Assembly (NCBI RefSeq): GCF_019175385.1
Contig: NC_083340.1
Span: 11,420,336 to 11,484,335, forward strand
Origin: Lycium barbarum
Lineage: Eukaryota; Streptophyta; Magnoliopsida; Solanales; Solanaceae
Reading direction: 5' to 3'
DNA length: 64,000 bases
Below the pieces are notes generated by a model. The model was not told where the DNA came from. It did not search any database and saw only the letters and a list, made by a program, of their open reading frames with translations. Positions 22,760 to 35,830 of this stretch are shown here, one piece after another (positions within the stretch are counted from its first letter, which is position 1; each line of letters begins with the position of its first letter). Made by a program: the position numbers and the translations under genes.

Positions 22760-24990
22760 TAACAACAGATAAATAAATAAATAAATAAATAAATAAAACG
22801 GACTAGTGCTAGAATTCCTTATTATATAGCCCCGCATATCTCCTTTTTAGTGTGTTTCTTGAGTTTTGAGTTTCTATGGTGTTATCCTTGTTTCTGATTG
22901 AATACTTATCCTTGTTTCTAATTAAATACTCTTTTATTAGTTTTCCACTTGTTATGCCCCTTGGAGAGTCTTGACCATTTCTGTACTAATATGTATAACA
23001 TTTGAATTGTCATACTTTTTTCATACATATAGCTGGCTTTTAAAAAGGAGATTTCAATTATTATTTTTCTTAAAAAAAAAAAAAAAAAAAAAAAGGGGAG
23101 GGAGTAGGACGAGGATCCTGGATCCATAAGTACCAATCATCTTCATAGAAAGCAATAGGAACATTTCTTGACTAGGGACTGGAAGAAAAAGGTACTACAC
23201 CTTTTATGTTAATGGAGTATAATTTATTGACAAGTAACTTATATGCGAATTGCGAGAGTTCAATAGTAAACTTATGTTTATCAATGTTGCGTAAATACAT
23301 CAAGGTTAATAACGTGAAAAAATATATTAATTAATTATGACTAATAAAAAAAATTTATATACAAATTATTTATTGATTGGGGTAAACACCTATAGGGAGT
23401 AAATTTTTGTAGGATTTGAATTATCTACGCTTCTTCCTTTATTTTTTATTGCTATTTTTTTGTCCTTGTCCCTTTTCTATTCTTCTTAAGTCAATTCCAC
23501 TTTACCTCCAAAAAAAAAAAAAAAGTTACTGTAGATAACAAAAGAACAAACGTTCGTAAATTAACTTTTAGAATACAACAATTTGGGTGCTGTTTTAGCT
23601 AGTGGATTATCATGTTTAGCACATCATCTTCAAACTTCAATCATTCTGATATTTGAAATTGAAAAGTGATCTTGAAAAGGCGGCTTCCTATTACTACTCC
23701 CAGCGTCTCATATGATTTGAAGGTAAATGACTGGGTGTAGAGTTTAATTTAAAGAAATTAACATTTGATATATAAGTTAAATATATCCAAATATCAAAGT
23801 AATTCTTTTAAATCTTAAATGGTTGTAAGAATTTCACGTGTCTTTTTATTTTTTGTTTCTTTCTAAAAATTTCAACTATTTTATTAAGTAGATCTAAGTA
23901 ACAAGTTATGCCGTTCAAATTGAAATTAAAATATTAAGATTATTATTTCTTCAAATAGAAAGGTGTCATTTTCTAGCGTGTCACATACAGTGAACATAAG
24001 TACTGTATTATTCATACTTGGACTTTATACTTTTCTATAGTAGGAGGATATCATATCGGCCAATTCCATGCTCATATCTTCTTATGTATCTTCAGTCTTG
24101 TCATCTCTTCTTCTGTTTCTTCTGGGATAAACAAAGACAAAGATTAGTCACATCAAAAGAAGAAAAATACATATACCAATTTCTTATTTTTTTTGTTAAC
24201 CAACAAAGAAAAAAGCAAACAATGAGTTTTTTTTTCTTGTATAGAAGTGATAAAACATGAAACCATGAATCTTGGAACACATATCCCTTTTGAGGCTATA
24301 GGAGTCAATAGAATGAGAAAGGAGTGATACGGCCAAGGATATATGTGGGTCATGGGGAAGGGAACTCTTGAAAGGGAAATGTAGAGCTGATGAATGATCG
24401 ACAATTTTAATCAAAGCCTATCCCATTTGCACAATCACACAAAATGTGGAAACTTCATCTTTGGGTATTCTATGTGTTATATAAATGTGTGTGTGGATTT
24501 TAAACTTTTATATATTAATTTTTTGGGTTCAAAATTTATTTCTAGAAAAAGACAAAAAAGATATAGGAAATACTTATTTCCTCCATATCAATTTAACTTG
24601 GCACGAAACTTAAGAGAGAATGATGATTTTTGAAAGTTCTAGTCTAAAATAAATCATAGATATTAATTTGTGTGTCTATGAATTATCTCAAATTCTCAAT
24701 GATAAAATGAGTATTTTAAAATTAAATTGTTAATAAACATAAAAATTTGTCTTTTTTTTTTTCTACAACTGAACAATAATAATAATAAAAAGCTAATGTC
24801 ACATAAATTAGGACGGAGGGCATACCAATTAGGTCATTTCAATTAATCAATTCAACCTTCTTATCATCAAGGATTATGATGGTATGGAACTATGGATCCT
24901 ATCCATATATCCTTGAACAGCAAAGTCTCGAGTTTGAGAAAACGGGAGAAGCCAAAAAAAAATTAACTTTAATTCTTTGCTTAAATTTTG
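22760..24990. other. Intergenic DNA, no gene
   Basis: Contains (AAAT)n at about 22768-22796 and a poly(A) tract of 23-24 bases at about 23071-23094. Short frames around 24018-24414 on both strands lack recognisable homology. Nothing else supported. Confidence 0.5.
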
Positions 24991-25437
24991 TGTATGGATT
25001 ATTATTTATCGACCAAGTAGGAGGATTAAACTTACTTTTCAGCATTTAGAGTTTGCGAAAGCATCAACTACAGCAGTGGCATACGTTCGATCTATTTGGT
25101 CTATTATTAAAACGGGCAAACGGCTATGCGTCAAGAAAAGTAATACCATACTAACCATACATAACAATAATGATTTTCGTGGTTCCTTTCTATTTGAACT
25201 ATGTATATATAATTAAAAACTTAAATTTATACTATTATGAACACAAAAAAGCAATTGGTGCAATAATACTTTTATTCCATTGAGTTAAAAATTTCTGGTT
25301 CGAGTTCTAAAAATTGTAATAGAGAGCGCTCTCCATTTAATAGGTCTTCCGCGATGCATATAATTTAGATAAGTCAAGAATCCTAAAATGAATATCAGAT
25401 ACCGAGTAGGAAAAGAAATATGTCAATACATAAATAC

Positions 25438-25613
25438 AGTGGCGGAGCAACAGTTCTAGTTACAGGTTTCGCAGAACCCAGTAATTTTAACTCAAATCTT
25501 GTAGTTGTGTTAAAACAATATCTAATATGTATAAATATTTTATGCAGAATCCAACAAGCAAGCAAAATTATAGTTCGGAACCCATAAATTAAAATTCTGA
25601 CTCCGCCTCTACA
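25438..25613. mobile_element. hAT-like MITE
   Basis: Starts CAGTGGCGGAGC and ends GACTCCGCCTCTA (inverted TAGAGGCGGAGTC). CAGTGGCGGA-type ends are common in hAT MITEs of eudicots. About 176 bp, no coding. An exact 8-bp target duplication is not visible. Confidence 0.5.
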
Positions 25614-25817
25614 CAACATATATGTTGATGATTAAGGGACCATTATAATTGAATATGCATAATTTGGGTCAACTATAGGCAGCTAACTGACTCATTCACT
25701 TACATTCTTTTGATAAGTAATTAAGTATAGATCATAAGCTTTGAATAAATGAATCTGCCCTTAATTAAACCCCCTCCATTGATAAGGACCAATTGTCGTA
25801 TCTCTTTGACAACTAAG

Positions 25818-26846
25818 CAGGGGCAGACCCACGTGGTATCAAGTGGGATCAATTGAACCCGCTTCATCAGGAAATTATACGGTATGTACACTGGAAATTT
25901 GGCTTAAAACAGAATATTTGCTTTATTAATATTTGTTGAACCCATTTGGTCAAAGCTATTTCTGTGGCAAGATGGTAAGTGGGTTCAAAAGGCACCTTGA
26001 AGGTCAAGTGTTGTTCGAGCCTGTATCTCTCTGCGTTTCTATATATTTTGTTGGTTATTTCTAATTTGCACGCAAGGGTCCTCCTTTCTACTTCTCTCTT
26101 TTTTCTTTCTATCTACTTTGTAAATTGTAATTGCAGGTATTTTACTGGTTATGCTGAAGTCCATTTTACTTTTTTAAAAAAAGCTTAAACCTAAGTGATT
26201 TATTTCTTTCTTTTGTAGGTTTGTTCTTTTTTAGTTTATTTTATGATGGAATTGTATATTTGGGTTGATTTCCAATTTAGTTTGTTGCTATTTTTCTTTA
26301 TATTTTGTGCTCCTATCAGTTTAGTTAAAATATGCATGTGTAATTTAGGAAAACTATTTACATTTTCTTAATTTTGTGAATTACAACTTTTCCATTTATA
26401 AACAAGATAGATTTTAGATAGTTAAGTTTGTAAGAGTTTAGTTAGATTTTAAATTTGACAAAAAGATTCTTCTAAAGTTTAAAAGGTTGTTTATTTTTGT
26501 CGAAGTAACAACTTAAAAAATTAAATAGATAAAATACAATTATTTACATTAAAATAAATAGAATTTTGGTTGAAAAAAATTAAGTTTTTGCTGGCTTTCT
26601 AAAAAAAAATCCTAAGGTCTTACGTATTTTTTTTTTTTTTTATCGTTTTTCTTAGGAAAGACATCTTTGTCCACGCCAAAGAGCGGCAACTTTAAAATCG
26701 CTTCATGCTTAGTCGAGTTATGAAAATAAGGAAAAAAATTGTTGCACGTGAATTTTATTTGTCTTGCCCAACATCATTCGTACGGTCGTCTGTGATCTTT
26801 TTCAATTGAACCCGCTTGTACAAATTTCTGAGTCCGCCATCGCAAC
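25818..26846. mobile_element. Possible hAT-like element interrupted by a SINE-like insert
   Basis: Left side CAGGGGCAGACCCACG and right side CTGAGTCCGCCATCGC are weak inverted repeats, and both sides contain CAATTGAACCCGCTT (25850-25864 and 26804-26818) in the same direction. Between them at 25970-26025 are TGGTAAGTGGG and TGTTCGAGCC, which look like the A and B boxes of a tRNA-derived SINE on the plus strand. Structure is an interpretation. Confidence 0.35.
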
Positions 26847-27223
26847 TAAGTTTAAAGATTTTTTTTTGGGTCCCCACCGCCTCACTTTCGAGCAATTTAA
26901 ACCTCTCCACAGTTAATCTATGATTAAAATAAAACAATGTCGACTCCAAAAATGACTTCTTACAAACTAAAGTTGTCTACATTTTGCTGTAAAATCTTAA
27001 AAGGATATGATTAAGTTTTAGGAATGATTTCCATTTTCGTAAGCACTGCGTCCCCTTATCAAACAAATATCAGATAGAATAAAAGAATATTCCTTCCACA
27101 CATTTTGTGGATTTCCCCTTTTTGGCATTAAAACAATAAAAATGACATAAATCTCAAATAAGGAAATCGGCTATATAAGCTCAACTTGTGTCTTCATCAC
27201 ACCAAATAAAAGTAAAAAGAAGT

Positions 27224-27224
<1 letters not shown>

Positions 27225-27275
<51 letters not shown>
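27225..27275. repeat. (TAA)17 microsatellite
   Basis: About 17 uninterrupted TAA units. Confidence 0.95.
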
Positions 27276-27337
27276 GAGGTTATCCAACAAGGCTAAAACA
27301 TATCTCAACAAGTAGGTATTGCGCGCATATACACATA

Positions 27338-29797
27338 CTAGTAAATAAATCCGCGCATCGCGTGGTTATATAAATACTCGTTTTACTTAGGTTATGTGTG
27401 ACAAATATGTATTTTATTTGCATTTTTTTTAATGAAACTTTTACTTGGAAGACTACTAAAATTGATGTTGCAATAAACCTGAATTAATTCTTCTTTGAAA
27501 AGAATAGAGCCTCTAAAAATGAAGATAGTATCTACAAATTTTATCGTAATTTCAATGTTAACATTTTCTCTTTTTTGTTCTTTACTAAATGATTTTGGTG
27601 GGGAGAGAGTTTGTAAAACAAAAAAAAAACAAAAAAACTTGCATCAACATTAAAATTGTGTATGTTCTTAGAAGGTGCAAGAATAAAAGTATAAGAAAGT
27701 AAAAATTATCCACATCTCAAATTCTCCAACCATTTTAAAAATCTCTAAATGATTGGATATTCGAATGTCTATAAAATTTAATGAGTTTATTGTATGTGTA
27801 TCTGAAATAACAAATTAAAGTGAAAATAATTATTTATTTGTTTCTCCTAATTAAAGCTTACTAAAAAAATTCAAGAATAGTATATACTCCTCAATAAGTT
27901 ATATGATTGTCCACAAATAACTCTAGAGTTACAACAGTCAACAATGTTAAATATATTTTAAAAAATAAAAGGGCATGAAGAGAATATGTATATTTCTTTC
28001 TTTTTCTTCACGCAATAAATGTTTCGAAATATATAAAACCAATAACGTACATAAAAATTATAAATACTATACTTATCAAAAGAAGAAAGAACTACAAATA
28101 TATAATGGTAGTTTGGTATAAGACAAAAAATAACAAAGGTGATTCTAAGTTAACTGCAAATGTTATATATTCGTACTTTGTAAGCAAAAATCATTATTGA
28201 AGTATGCCATGAGATAGTTCTTTCATAATAAATTAAAGATTTCGAATGTGAACCTTAAAATTAATGAATAAATCCCTAAAAGAAGCTAAATGGAAAAATA
28301 TAACACCATAAAAAGTATTTAGAAAACAGCTTCAAGCCAAAAAAACACTTGAAATAAGCCATCTCAAACACCCTTTTATTAAGGTGACCATAGATTTTTT
28401 GGCAGTTTGCCCTATGCACTTTGCAATTGATGAGGAAGACAGAAAGAGCGGAATAGTGAATTTGTACATTGCAACTTACAATTTCACCTGCCTCAATAGG
28501 GTTTTAATCTCATTGAAGATCCTCCCTTCTTTCATTATTTCTGCCTAATATATATGCAATACTTCAAGGAAATAAAATTAAAAAGAAACTAATGAACCGC
28601 CCCGAAAATTATTTCTTGTCCTTTTCGACAGTTCTCGAATCAATCCAGTATAATATATACCTAACAAAGGAGGATATGAAAATAAATGAACTATTTAAAG
28701 GATAAACTGATATGAATTTGAAAAGAACCAACCCATCGATATAAACAACTACACATTACAATAGTATCAACATATACTAAACAATTATAGGAGAAAAGGA
28801 AAAAGAAAGATAATCCATAGAATAATGTAAAGAACATGAAGAGGTAGAAAAAGATATTGAAATACATTTTCGGGACTTAATCAAGCTGGCAAAAAAATAC
28901 TTACAAAAAAACTGTAGTCTGATCCAAATCACAATCAATGACGATAAACAAAAACAGAAAAGCAAAACCCCATTTTAGTTGATACCAAATTAACCTCTCA
29001 TGGTTAGTAAAGCAAGTTAATTCAATGTATAATATGCTAGAACTCATTTGAGAATCAACTCCAAAATTGATATCATATATATTATTTTATTGAAAAATAT
29101 ACATATGAGCATTATGACGTAGAAAACAAACCTGAACATGATTATTGATGTGAATTGTGACTGTTGCATCCTTTCACCCATTTATGCGAAGATAGAAATG
29201 AGAGAGGCCGATTTTACGAAGTTATTTTTTTTTTAAATTAGCTAAAGTATAAGCAATAATTTTGTTATTCTCCAGACCATTTGAACATATTACATGAATA
29301 AATTATTTAACCACCATTATTAGACATCAAAAGAAAAACAAAAACCTCCTAGAAAATATACAAAATCTCAAGATTGTGCACGTTAAAATTCAAACAACAA
29401 TGAACTGAAAATTACCTCTGCAGAAAGAAAAGAGAGGGACATTCCTAGTGTTGCTGATTGTGCTCATATTCTTAGGTCATATTTCAACGTTTTATGAAGT
29501 TTTATTTTAGTGCATAATTGATCAGTAATTGCAAAATTAATAGTAGCAGTGACTATCACTAATTGCAAAAGCAATGGCAGTGACTTTCGGACTTTGTAAA
29601 CTGAAAAAAAAAAAAAAAAAGAGCAATTAATAGAATGTAATTAATTAAGAAATGAATTTCCTATTTTTAATATATCCTATAAATAGGAAAAAATAGGAAA
29701 AAAAGTCAAAAATATGAGAAAAAAGATAAATATGAATGATGGCCATGGAGAGGTGCCACATCACCTTGTCTATGCCTAGCTTTATAATATATATAGA
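27338..29797 (-). mobile_element. Non-autonomous Helitron
   Basis: Read on the minus strand it starts TCTATATATATTATAAAG at 29797 (preceded by A) and ends with the GC-rich hairpin CCACGCGATGCGCGG about 10 bases before a terminal CTAG (27338-27341), followed by T. TC start, 3' hairpin, CTRR end and A/T flanks are the rules for Helitrons. The 5' terminal sequence (GGCATAGACAAGGTGATGTGGCACCTCTC) recurs at 38480-38536, 40940-40980, 44414-44454 and 45813-45869. No Rep/helicase frame in its 2,460 bp. Confidence 0.75.
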
Positions 29798-30261
29798 TGT
29801 TTTCTCCTGCACCTTATATTTAGCTAACTCTGCATTAATTTCAAGAAATTGCTAGTCTTTTAAGAAAACTTCATTGCATGTCATTTTAGGTCTACCTCAT
29901 CCCATTTTCTAACACCTTCGACCACCATATTTTTCACATCTATGAAGCGGTTCTATTGGTCAACGCAAGACATAACCAAACTTTTTCAAATGACTTCCTC
30001 TCATTTTGTCCTTAATGTGTGCTACTTGCACCTTTTGGCGAATTTGTGAACATATTTAATCATATATATTCTTGTATGGCCCTGCATCCATCTTAGCATT
30101 CATATCTACATCACTTATCTTGTGGATATGTTGGACTTGAATGCAGGGGTGGATGTAATGTGGTAGAGTGGGGTTCAATTGAACCCCAAACTTTCGACGT
30201 AAATCGTGAATATACTGTCTTAAATATCTGAAAGATAGATATATATTGAGTGTTGAACCCC

Positions 30262-30420
30262 AAACTGAAAGAGGCTGGGGGTTCAGTGGTTGGGCAGTTT
30301 ATTGTAAGGCTTATCCGTGCTTGGAGATCCAAGTTCGATTCTCCTTGACCACATTTTTATAGCAAATATGCTTTCTTTGATGCACGACTTATTTTGTCCT
30401 TTTTCATTTAAATAGGCACG
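30262..30420 (+). mobile_element. tRNA-derived SINE
   Basis: GGTTCAGTGGTTGGGCAG (A-box region, about 30280-30297) and AAGTTCGATTC (B box, 30331-30341) lie about 45 bases apart, followed by TCCTTGACCACA and an unrelated body. Typical of a tRNA-derived SINE head. Ends are not sharply defined. Just upstream (30150-30262) is a repeat related to those at 43750 with GGGGTTCAATTGAACCCC at its edge. Confidence 0.5.
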
Positions 30421-30430
30421 TGTATGCAAT

Positions 30431-30598
30431 AATAGGACCCGCTTCATACTATTTTTTATTCCTTTTTTTTTTTTTTGTACTTCATTGTCTTACAGTTACA
30501 GGAGACTTTTCTTCTCCTTAATAGGACCCGCTTCATATTTTTTATTCTTTTTTTTTTTTTGTACTTCATTGTCTTATAGGAGATTTTTCTTCTCCTTT
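30431..30598. repeat. Tandem duplication of about 90 bp
   Basis: AATAGGACCCGCTTCATA ... GTACTTCATTGTCTTA ... GGAGA(C/T)TTTTCTTCTCC occurs twice in succession, with a T homopolymer of differing length in each and a short deletion in the second. Confidence 0.85.
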
Positions 30599-31162
30599 TC
30601 AAATACTCATAAAAGAACCTGAATGTTCTTTTCTGTTTTATTGATTTGCACATTACTTAAAGAAACAAAAACTTCTCACTTTTGAGAAGGCTTTTCAACA
30701 TCGGTACAAAAGTTAGGGTTTCAATAAATCAAAAGATTTTCTTCAGTGCTTCTTGGATTTTATAATCTCTCCATCAAAAAATCAAACAAGTGTGTCTTCT
30801 CTTCTTTCAGCTTGGTTCCAAGTCAGAAGCTTCAAGCAAACTCTTCTTTGATTTGCTGGTATGCTCCTAAAAGCTCAAAATCTATTATTAATGTCTTTTC
30901 ATTCCTTATTGTAATGCAATATTGTTCATTTATGGGATAAATTTTGAAAACATATACAACACTATAAGCTTTTAGGCGTTCTATTTGGGATAATATTTTT
31001 TTCTTTTTGAGAATGTAGCTTTTTGGGATTAAGTTAATCAAATATTTTTTGGGTTAATCTCACAACCAGAACCAGAAAATGGAAAAAGAGAATTCAAGTA
31101 CACCACCCACTAATACTTGGTTTAATTAAATTAAATTTAATATATACAATGTAAAGTGATTT

Positions 31163-33302
31163 TTGTTTTGTGATTTTAGGATTCTTTTAGCGAGAGTCGC
31201 TATAATGAAGAGATTTTACCAGGTTATTCAAACTCCCTCAAGTTCTGGTTTAAGCTCTCCTGTGCCAAATTCTTCTTTGTGTCCAGTTCATGACAAAGAT
31301 AAAGTGTTGGATTTGGATCTTCCTAAACCTGATCCTGTGAAAGAAAGCAAATCTCACAATATTCTTATAATGAACGTGACCTAATAAGGAGACATTATAT
31401 TCAAAAAGGACCATGCCAACCTTGTGATCATACATTCCCAAAGAGAGAATTGGTGGACTAATGCGTCAATTTAATCCTGACTGGTTTGGTACTTCGTATT
31501 TTGAATGGTTAGAATATACTGTTAAAGTTGATGCGGGCTTTTGTTTATGTTGCTACTTGTTTAAAAATGAACATGGAAGAGTTGGGGATTCTTTTACAAA
31601 ACGTGGTTTTAGAGCTTGGAATAAAGGTATAGAAATGCTTAATATACATATTGGTGATGTGAATAGTCTTCACAATCGGTGTTTCAAGAAGATGAGAGAC
31701 TTAACGAATCAAGAACAATCGATTCTAACTTCTTTTGACAAGCATAATGAGAAAGATAAAAATAATTATCGAGTTCGGTTGAATGCTTCGGTTGATGTGA
31801 CAAGATTTCTTTTAAAATAAGGAATGCCTTTCCGAGGCCACGATGAAGGTGAAACTTCTACAAAAAGGGGAAATTTTCTAGAACTTTTAAAATGGTATGC
31901 AAATAGGCATGATGAAGTGAACAAAGTTGTACTAGAAAATGCTCCACAAAATATCATGATGATTGGTCCAAGTATCCAAAAGGAGATCGTGAATGCTTGT
32001 GCAAAAGAAACAATGAAAGCAATTGTTGAAGATTTAAATGGAGATTACTTTGGCATATTGGTTGATGAATCTAATGATGTTCCTCATAAGGAACAAATGG
32101 CTCTTGTTCTTAGATATGTCAACAAAGAAGGCACACTTATTGAACGATTCCTTAGTGTTGTTCATGTTAAAGATACAACTGCAATAGCATTGAAAGATGC
32201 TATCTATTCTTTGCTTTTAGAGCATTCATTGAATCCATATCAAATACGGGGACAAGGTTATGATGGAGCTAGTAACATGCAAGGAAAAATCAATGGTCTT
32301 AAAACTCTAGTCCTGGAAGACACTCCTTCAGCTTATTGCATACATTGCTTTGCTCATCAATTGCAATTGACTCTTGTAGCTGTTGTAAAGAAGCACTATG
32401 ATGTAGATTAATTTTTTGATATTATTGCTAATGTCTTGAATATTGTTGGAGGTTCTTTTAAGCGCAGGGAGTTTCTTCGAGAAGATCAAGCAAAAAAACT
32501 AGAGGAATTACTAGTGCTTGGTGAAGTTCATACGGGAAGTGGACTAAATCAAGAACTTGGCCTTCAAAGGCTAGGTGACACCTACTGGGGATCTCACTTT
32601 AAAACAGTGTGTAATTTTATTGCATTATTCTCATCAATTGTTCATGTGCTTGAAGTAATTGGAAGTGAGGGTACAACTTATCTAGAGAGATCCATGGCAA
32701 AAAGTCTAGTGAATGATATAAAATCTTTTGAGTTTGTGCATATATTGCAATTGATGTTGAAAGTGTTGGCAATTACAAATGATTTGAATATGACTTTGCA
32801 AAGAAAAGATCAAGATATTGTGAATGCTATGAAGCTCGTTGGTTTTGCCAAGAGGCAACTATAATCGATGAGAGAGTCTAAATGGGAATCTTTGATTGAA
32901 GATGTCTCTTCATTTTGTGTGAGGCATGATATTCTAATTCCTGAAATGGATAAGAACTATCATATTGGAAAGTCAAAGCACAAGAGTTTAAGTGTCACAT
33001 ATTCTCATCATTTGCATGTAGAAGTCTTTAATGTTGTTATTGATTTGCAACTTGCGGAGCTTAATAGTCGTTTTGATGCAGTGAATACTGATTTGCTTCT
33101 AGGTATGGCTAGTTTGAGTCCGGATAATTCTTTTGCAAATTATGATAAAGACAAAATTATGAAAGGAAATGCCACGTCATATTTCATGTCCATCATGGAC
33201 AATTTTAACGGAGGAGGGGTATATTTGGACCCAAAGTATAATGAAGGGATATATTTGAACCCAAAGTATAACAAGAAGAATATATTTGGATCCAAAGTAT
33301 AA
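31163..33302 (+). pseudogene. Decayed hAT transposase (TTF zinc finger, DUF4371)
   Basis: Reading along the frame: IQKGPCQPCDHTFPKRE and FCLCCYLFKNEHG (TTF-type zinc finger region), PFRGHDEGE, GILVDESNDVPHKEQMALV, IRGQGYDGASNMQG and YCIHCFAHQLQLTLVAV, which are the landmarks of the ZMYM/TTF-domain hAT transposases (DUF4371 and RNase H-like core). Broken by two frameshifts (about 31365 and 31430) and three in-frame TAA stops (31818, 32409, 32862) within an otherwise continuous frame from 31461 to 33302. The C-terminal dimerisation domain is missing; the frame runs into a repeat at about 33205. Each TAA sits where CAA (Gln) is plausible in the family. Confidence 0.85.
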
Positions 33303-33362
33303 CGAGGGATATATTTAATCCTTTTCTGATAGTACTGGGGTATATTTGACCCCTTTCCGTTT
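33205..33362. repeat. Tandem GGTATATTTGGACCCAAAGTATAA repeat, MULE-end fragment
   Basis: Three to five imperfect copies of a ~25-bp unit containing GGTATATTTG(G/A)ACCC, similar in style to the arms of the palindromic element at 22085-22750. It truncates the hAT pseudogene and abuts the SAP promoter. Confidence 0.55.
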
Positions 33363-33696
33363 TTTAAACCCTATAATATGATTTAGTTTTCATTTTGTGG
33401 TATATACACTGCATTCTCCAGATCGGCCCACTTAGTATTGGACTCCTTTTCCATCCTAATATGGGCCGTATCCGTATTAGCCTAAACTGTGTTGTAAAAG
33501 GATTTCCAACTATATTAATTGGTATAAAATTAGGAAAGTCCTAATTTGATGTTTATTTGGATTACAAGCTTCCACTATATATAACACTAAATACATCATC
33601 ACATGCACTCACTAGCTATACCATAACTACATTATAACCAGAGACTCTGAAAAAAGAAAAATCGTAGAAGAAAGTTTTCATTCAAAGGGGAAAAAA
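33363..33696 (+). promoter_or_regulatory. SAP promoter and 5' leader
   Basis: TATATATAA at 33576-33584, about 113 bases before the ATG, giving an inferred start near 33610. The region 33396-33570 is repeated with about 85-90% identity at 50391-50577. Upstream is bounded by the repeat at 33205-33362, so the promoter is compact. Confidence 0.65.
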
Positions 33697-34101
33697 ATGA
33701 CTTCTTACGACAAAGCAAAAAACCCAATTTTATGCGCAAGGGGTTGTGGTTTCTTTGGAAACACAAGCACTCACAACCTTTGCTCTCAATGCTATAAAGC
33801 TTTCTTGAAAGAAAAAGCCGCCAAGGATGCATTAGCTTTATCTAAAAAGATATCTTCTCTTACTATTAAAACTGGAAAAGATGATTCGACGATATTAAAG
33901 TCGAAGACACAAAGGTGCATGGTTTGCAAGAAGAAGGTGGGATTAATAGGGTTAAGTTGTAAGTGTGGTCAAATATATTGCAGGAATCATAGATATCCGG
34001 AGGAACATGCATGCAATTTCGATTTCAAGTCTATAGGCCGTGCGATTTTGGCTAAGGAAAATCCTCTCTGCAAAGCTGATAAACTTGAGAATAGGATCTA
34101 A
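33697..34101 (+). CDS. A20/AN1 zinc-finger stress-associated protein (SAP)
   Basis: 134-aa, single-exon protein with two zinc fingers. A20: C13, C17, C29 and C32 in CARGCGFFGNTSTHNLCSQC. AN1: C74, C77, C88, C90, C95, H98, H104 and C106 in RCMVCKKKVGLIGLSCKCGQ followed by IYCRNHRYPEEHAC. This pairing and length define plant SAPs, which bind ubiquitin or act as E3 ligases and are induced by abiotic stress and immune signals (family knowledge). All zinc ligands are present, and the gene looks functional. It is shorter than typical 160-170 aa SAPs because the linker and N-terminus are short. Start chosen as the first ATG after the leader. Promoter and 3' flank are both duplicated, without the coding part, near 49.3-50.6 kb. 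Confidence 0.93.
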   Translation: MTSYDKAKNPILCARGCGFFGNTSTHNLCSQCYKAFLKEKAAKDALALSKKISSLTIKTGKDDSTILKSKTQRCMVCKKKVGLIGLSCKCGQIYCRNHRYPEEHACNFDFKSIGRAILAKENPLCKADKLENRI

Positions 34102-34420
34102 GAGTTGCTGCTTATCATGTACCAAGTTTTTTATTTGCTTTTTTCAAGTTTATCAAAAAACACTTAGGTACTGATCTTCCGTGCGTACTTTTGTTTCCTC
34201 CTCGAAGATATACAATGAGAGTATGAGGAATAAAAGTATTAATTTTTTCCTTAAATCGGGCATTGATTATGTAATTCTTTTAATTAAAAATAAAATTCTT
34301 GTACTTAGAAGATGCATAGTAAGTAATGAAATCACAAATTGTTATAATCAAAATAATAGGTGTCAAATATCTGCGGATCGTCACTCTCTATGACTGTATA
34401 TATGTTGGCGGTTTCTCTAT
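34102..34420 (+). other. SAP 3' flank, duplicated elsewhere
   Basis: Sequence from CTTCCGTGCGTACTTTTG (about 34168) to about 34390 is similar (roughly 70%) to 49283-49440. Short frames here are not coding. Confidence 0.6.
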
Positions 34421-35544
34421 CCATATGGAGCTGGTAATTCTGACAAGAAAATTATAAAAAATCAATCCAAGAATTAAACTTGTATTTCACTTATGTTAAG
34501 AGGATTTAAATTTTATACCCTATTTATGCAGTATAAGTACTTCTCGAAGATAGGAATTCGTTATTATTGTTTTTATCCTAAAGTTTTGTCAATAATGAAA
34601 TTGTGTCTAACTCAATCCCAAAAGCTAATTCATGAGGGGGGATTGTCCAAGATAATATAAAGACCCTCAAACCCACTGAGGTATACTGTGTACATTCGCT
34701 CTTATGGTACAATTTGTGCAATAGAGGTCTACATTCGCTCGTATGGTACGATTTTAGATGTTTCTATCCGCTATTTTTATTATTCAATTTTTTTAAAAAT
34801 GCTATACTAAAATCATACTTAATAAATTCGGTATTATCATTTTTTTCTTTCAATTTTTCGTTTATTAGGTTCAATATATAACTTTAGTTTATTCGATTTA
34901 GATAGAAAATTGTAATGTTATTGTATCTTTAAGAAGTCAAAAAAGTGTTGGACATAATACTGGAATCTGGAAAGCTATACAAAACAAAATTTCAGTCGAA
35001 CTGAATGTCATGATTCAACTCCGCCAATCTTTTATGTTAAGGAAACATTTTTTTAAAGATAATTCAATAATTTAATTTAATTTCTCATCATCAATAGAAA
35101 CTTTTCTCCAGGTGCTTCTTCTAGCTCTTTGCCCATTTCATTAAATGGAGGAACAACAAAACAAGTCACTGAACAATAGGAGTTTATACTTTATATATTC
35201 CACTAAGGCCGCTGTTTTATCTTGGGGTCAACAAGACATAATGAAGAAAAAAATAGTTGGTGACGTTGCCTATTTTAACGTCATGTGTTGTTCATATTTC
35301 TCATTTTCCGCTCAATAAAATAAAAAAATTAAGTTATAATATATAGGGATAGATTCAGAGGGATCCATAATTAAATTTTATAAACTCAGGTAACGATCTC
35401 AAATTAATATAAAATAAATATTTATAGTATTTAGTTGATTACTCAATATAAGTATATACATTTTTATGCAACAACGGTTGTGTTTAGCTCTGCCACAACC
35501 CACAAGTAATAGTGTAAAGATTTGCTTATATTGTCATTAAGCAT
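34421..35544. other. Intergenic DNA, no gene
   Basis: AT-rich, with two copies of ACATTCGCTC(T/G)TATGGTAC at about 34691 and 34731. Nothing coding recognised. Confidence 0.5.
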
Positions 35545-35545
35545 T

Positions 35546-35830
35546 ACTCCCTCTCATTTCAAATAAGTGTGCACTTAGTCTTTAGCACACATGTTAATAA
35601 TAAAATACTAACTTTTAGGAAAAATCAGTTAGTTTGACAAAACCACCCTAAATTAAATACTAGTACTACCTAGTTAGTATAATTTCTTGATTACAGAAAA
35701 ATTCACTTACCTAAATCGGGTAAATTTGGAAGATAATAATTAATTATTTCTTGATTATGTAAGTGAACACTTATTTTGGAACAAAATAAAAAGGCTAAAT
35801 TGACATTTACTATGAACCGGAGAGAGTAAC
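35546..35830. mobile_element. Stowaway-like MITE
   Basis: Left end TACTCCCTCTCATTTCAAATAAGTG; right end inverted, AAGTGAACACTTATTTTGGAAC ... CCGGAGAGAGTAA. CTCCCTC ends flanked by TA are typical of Stowaway/Tc1-mariner MITEs. About 280 bp. Confidence 0.55.
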
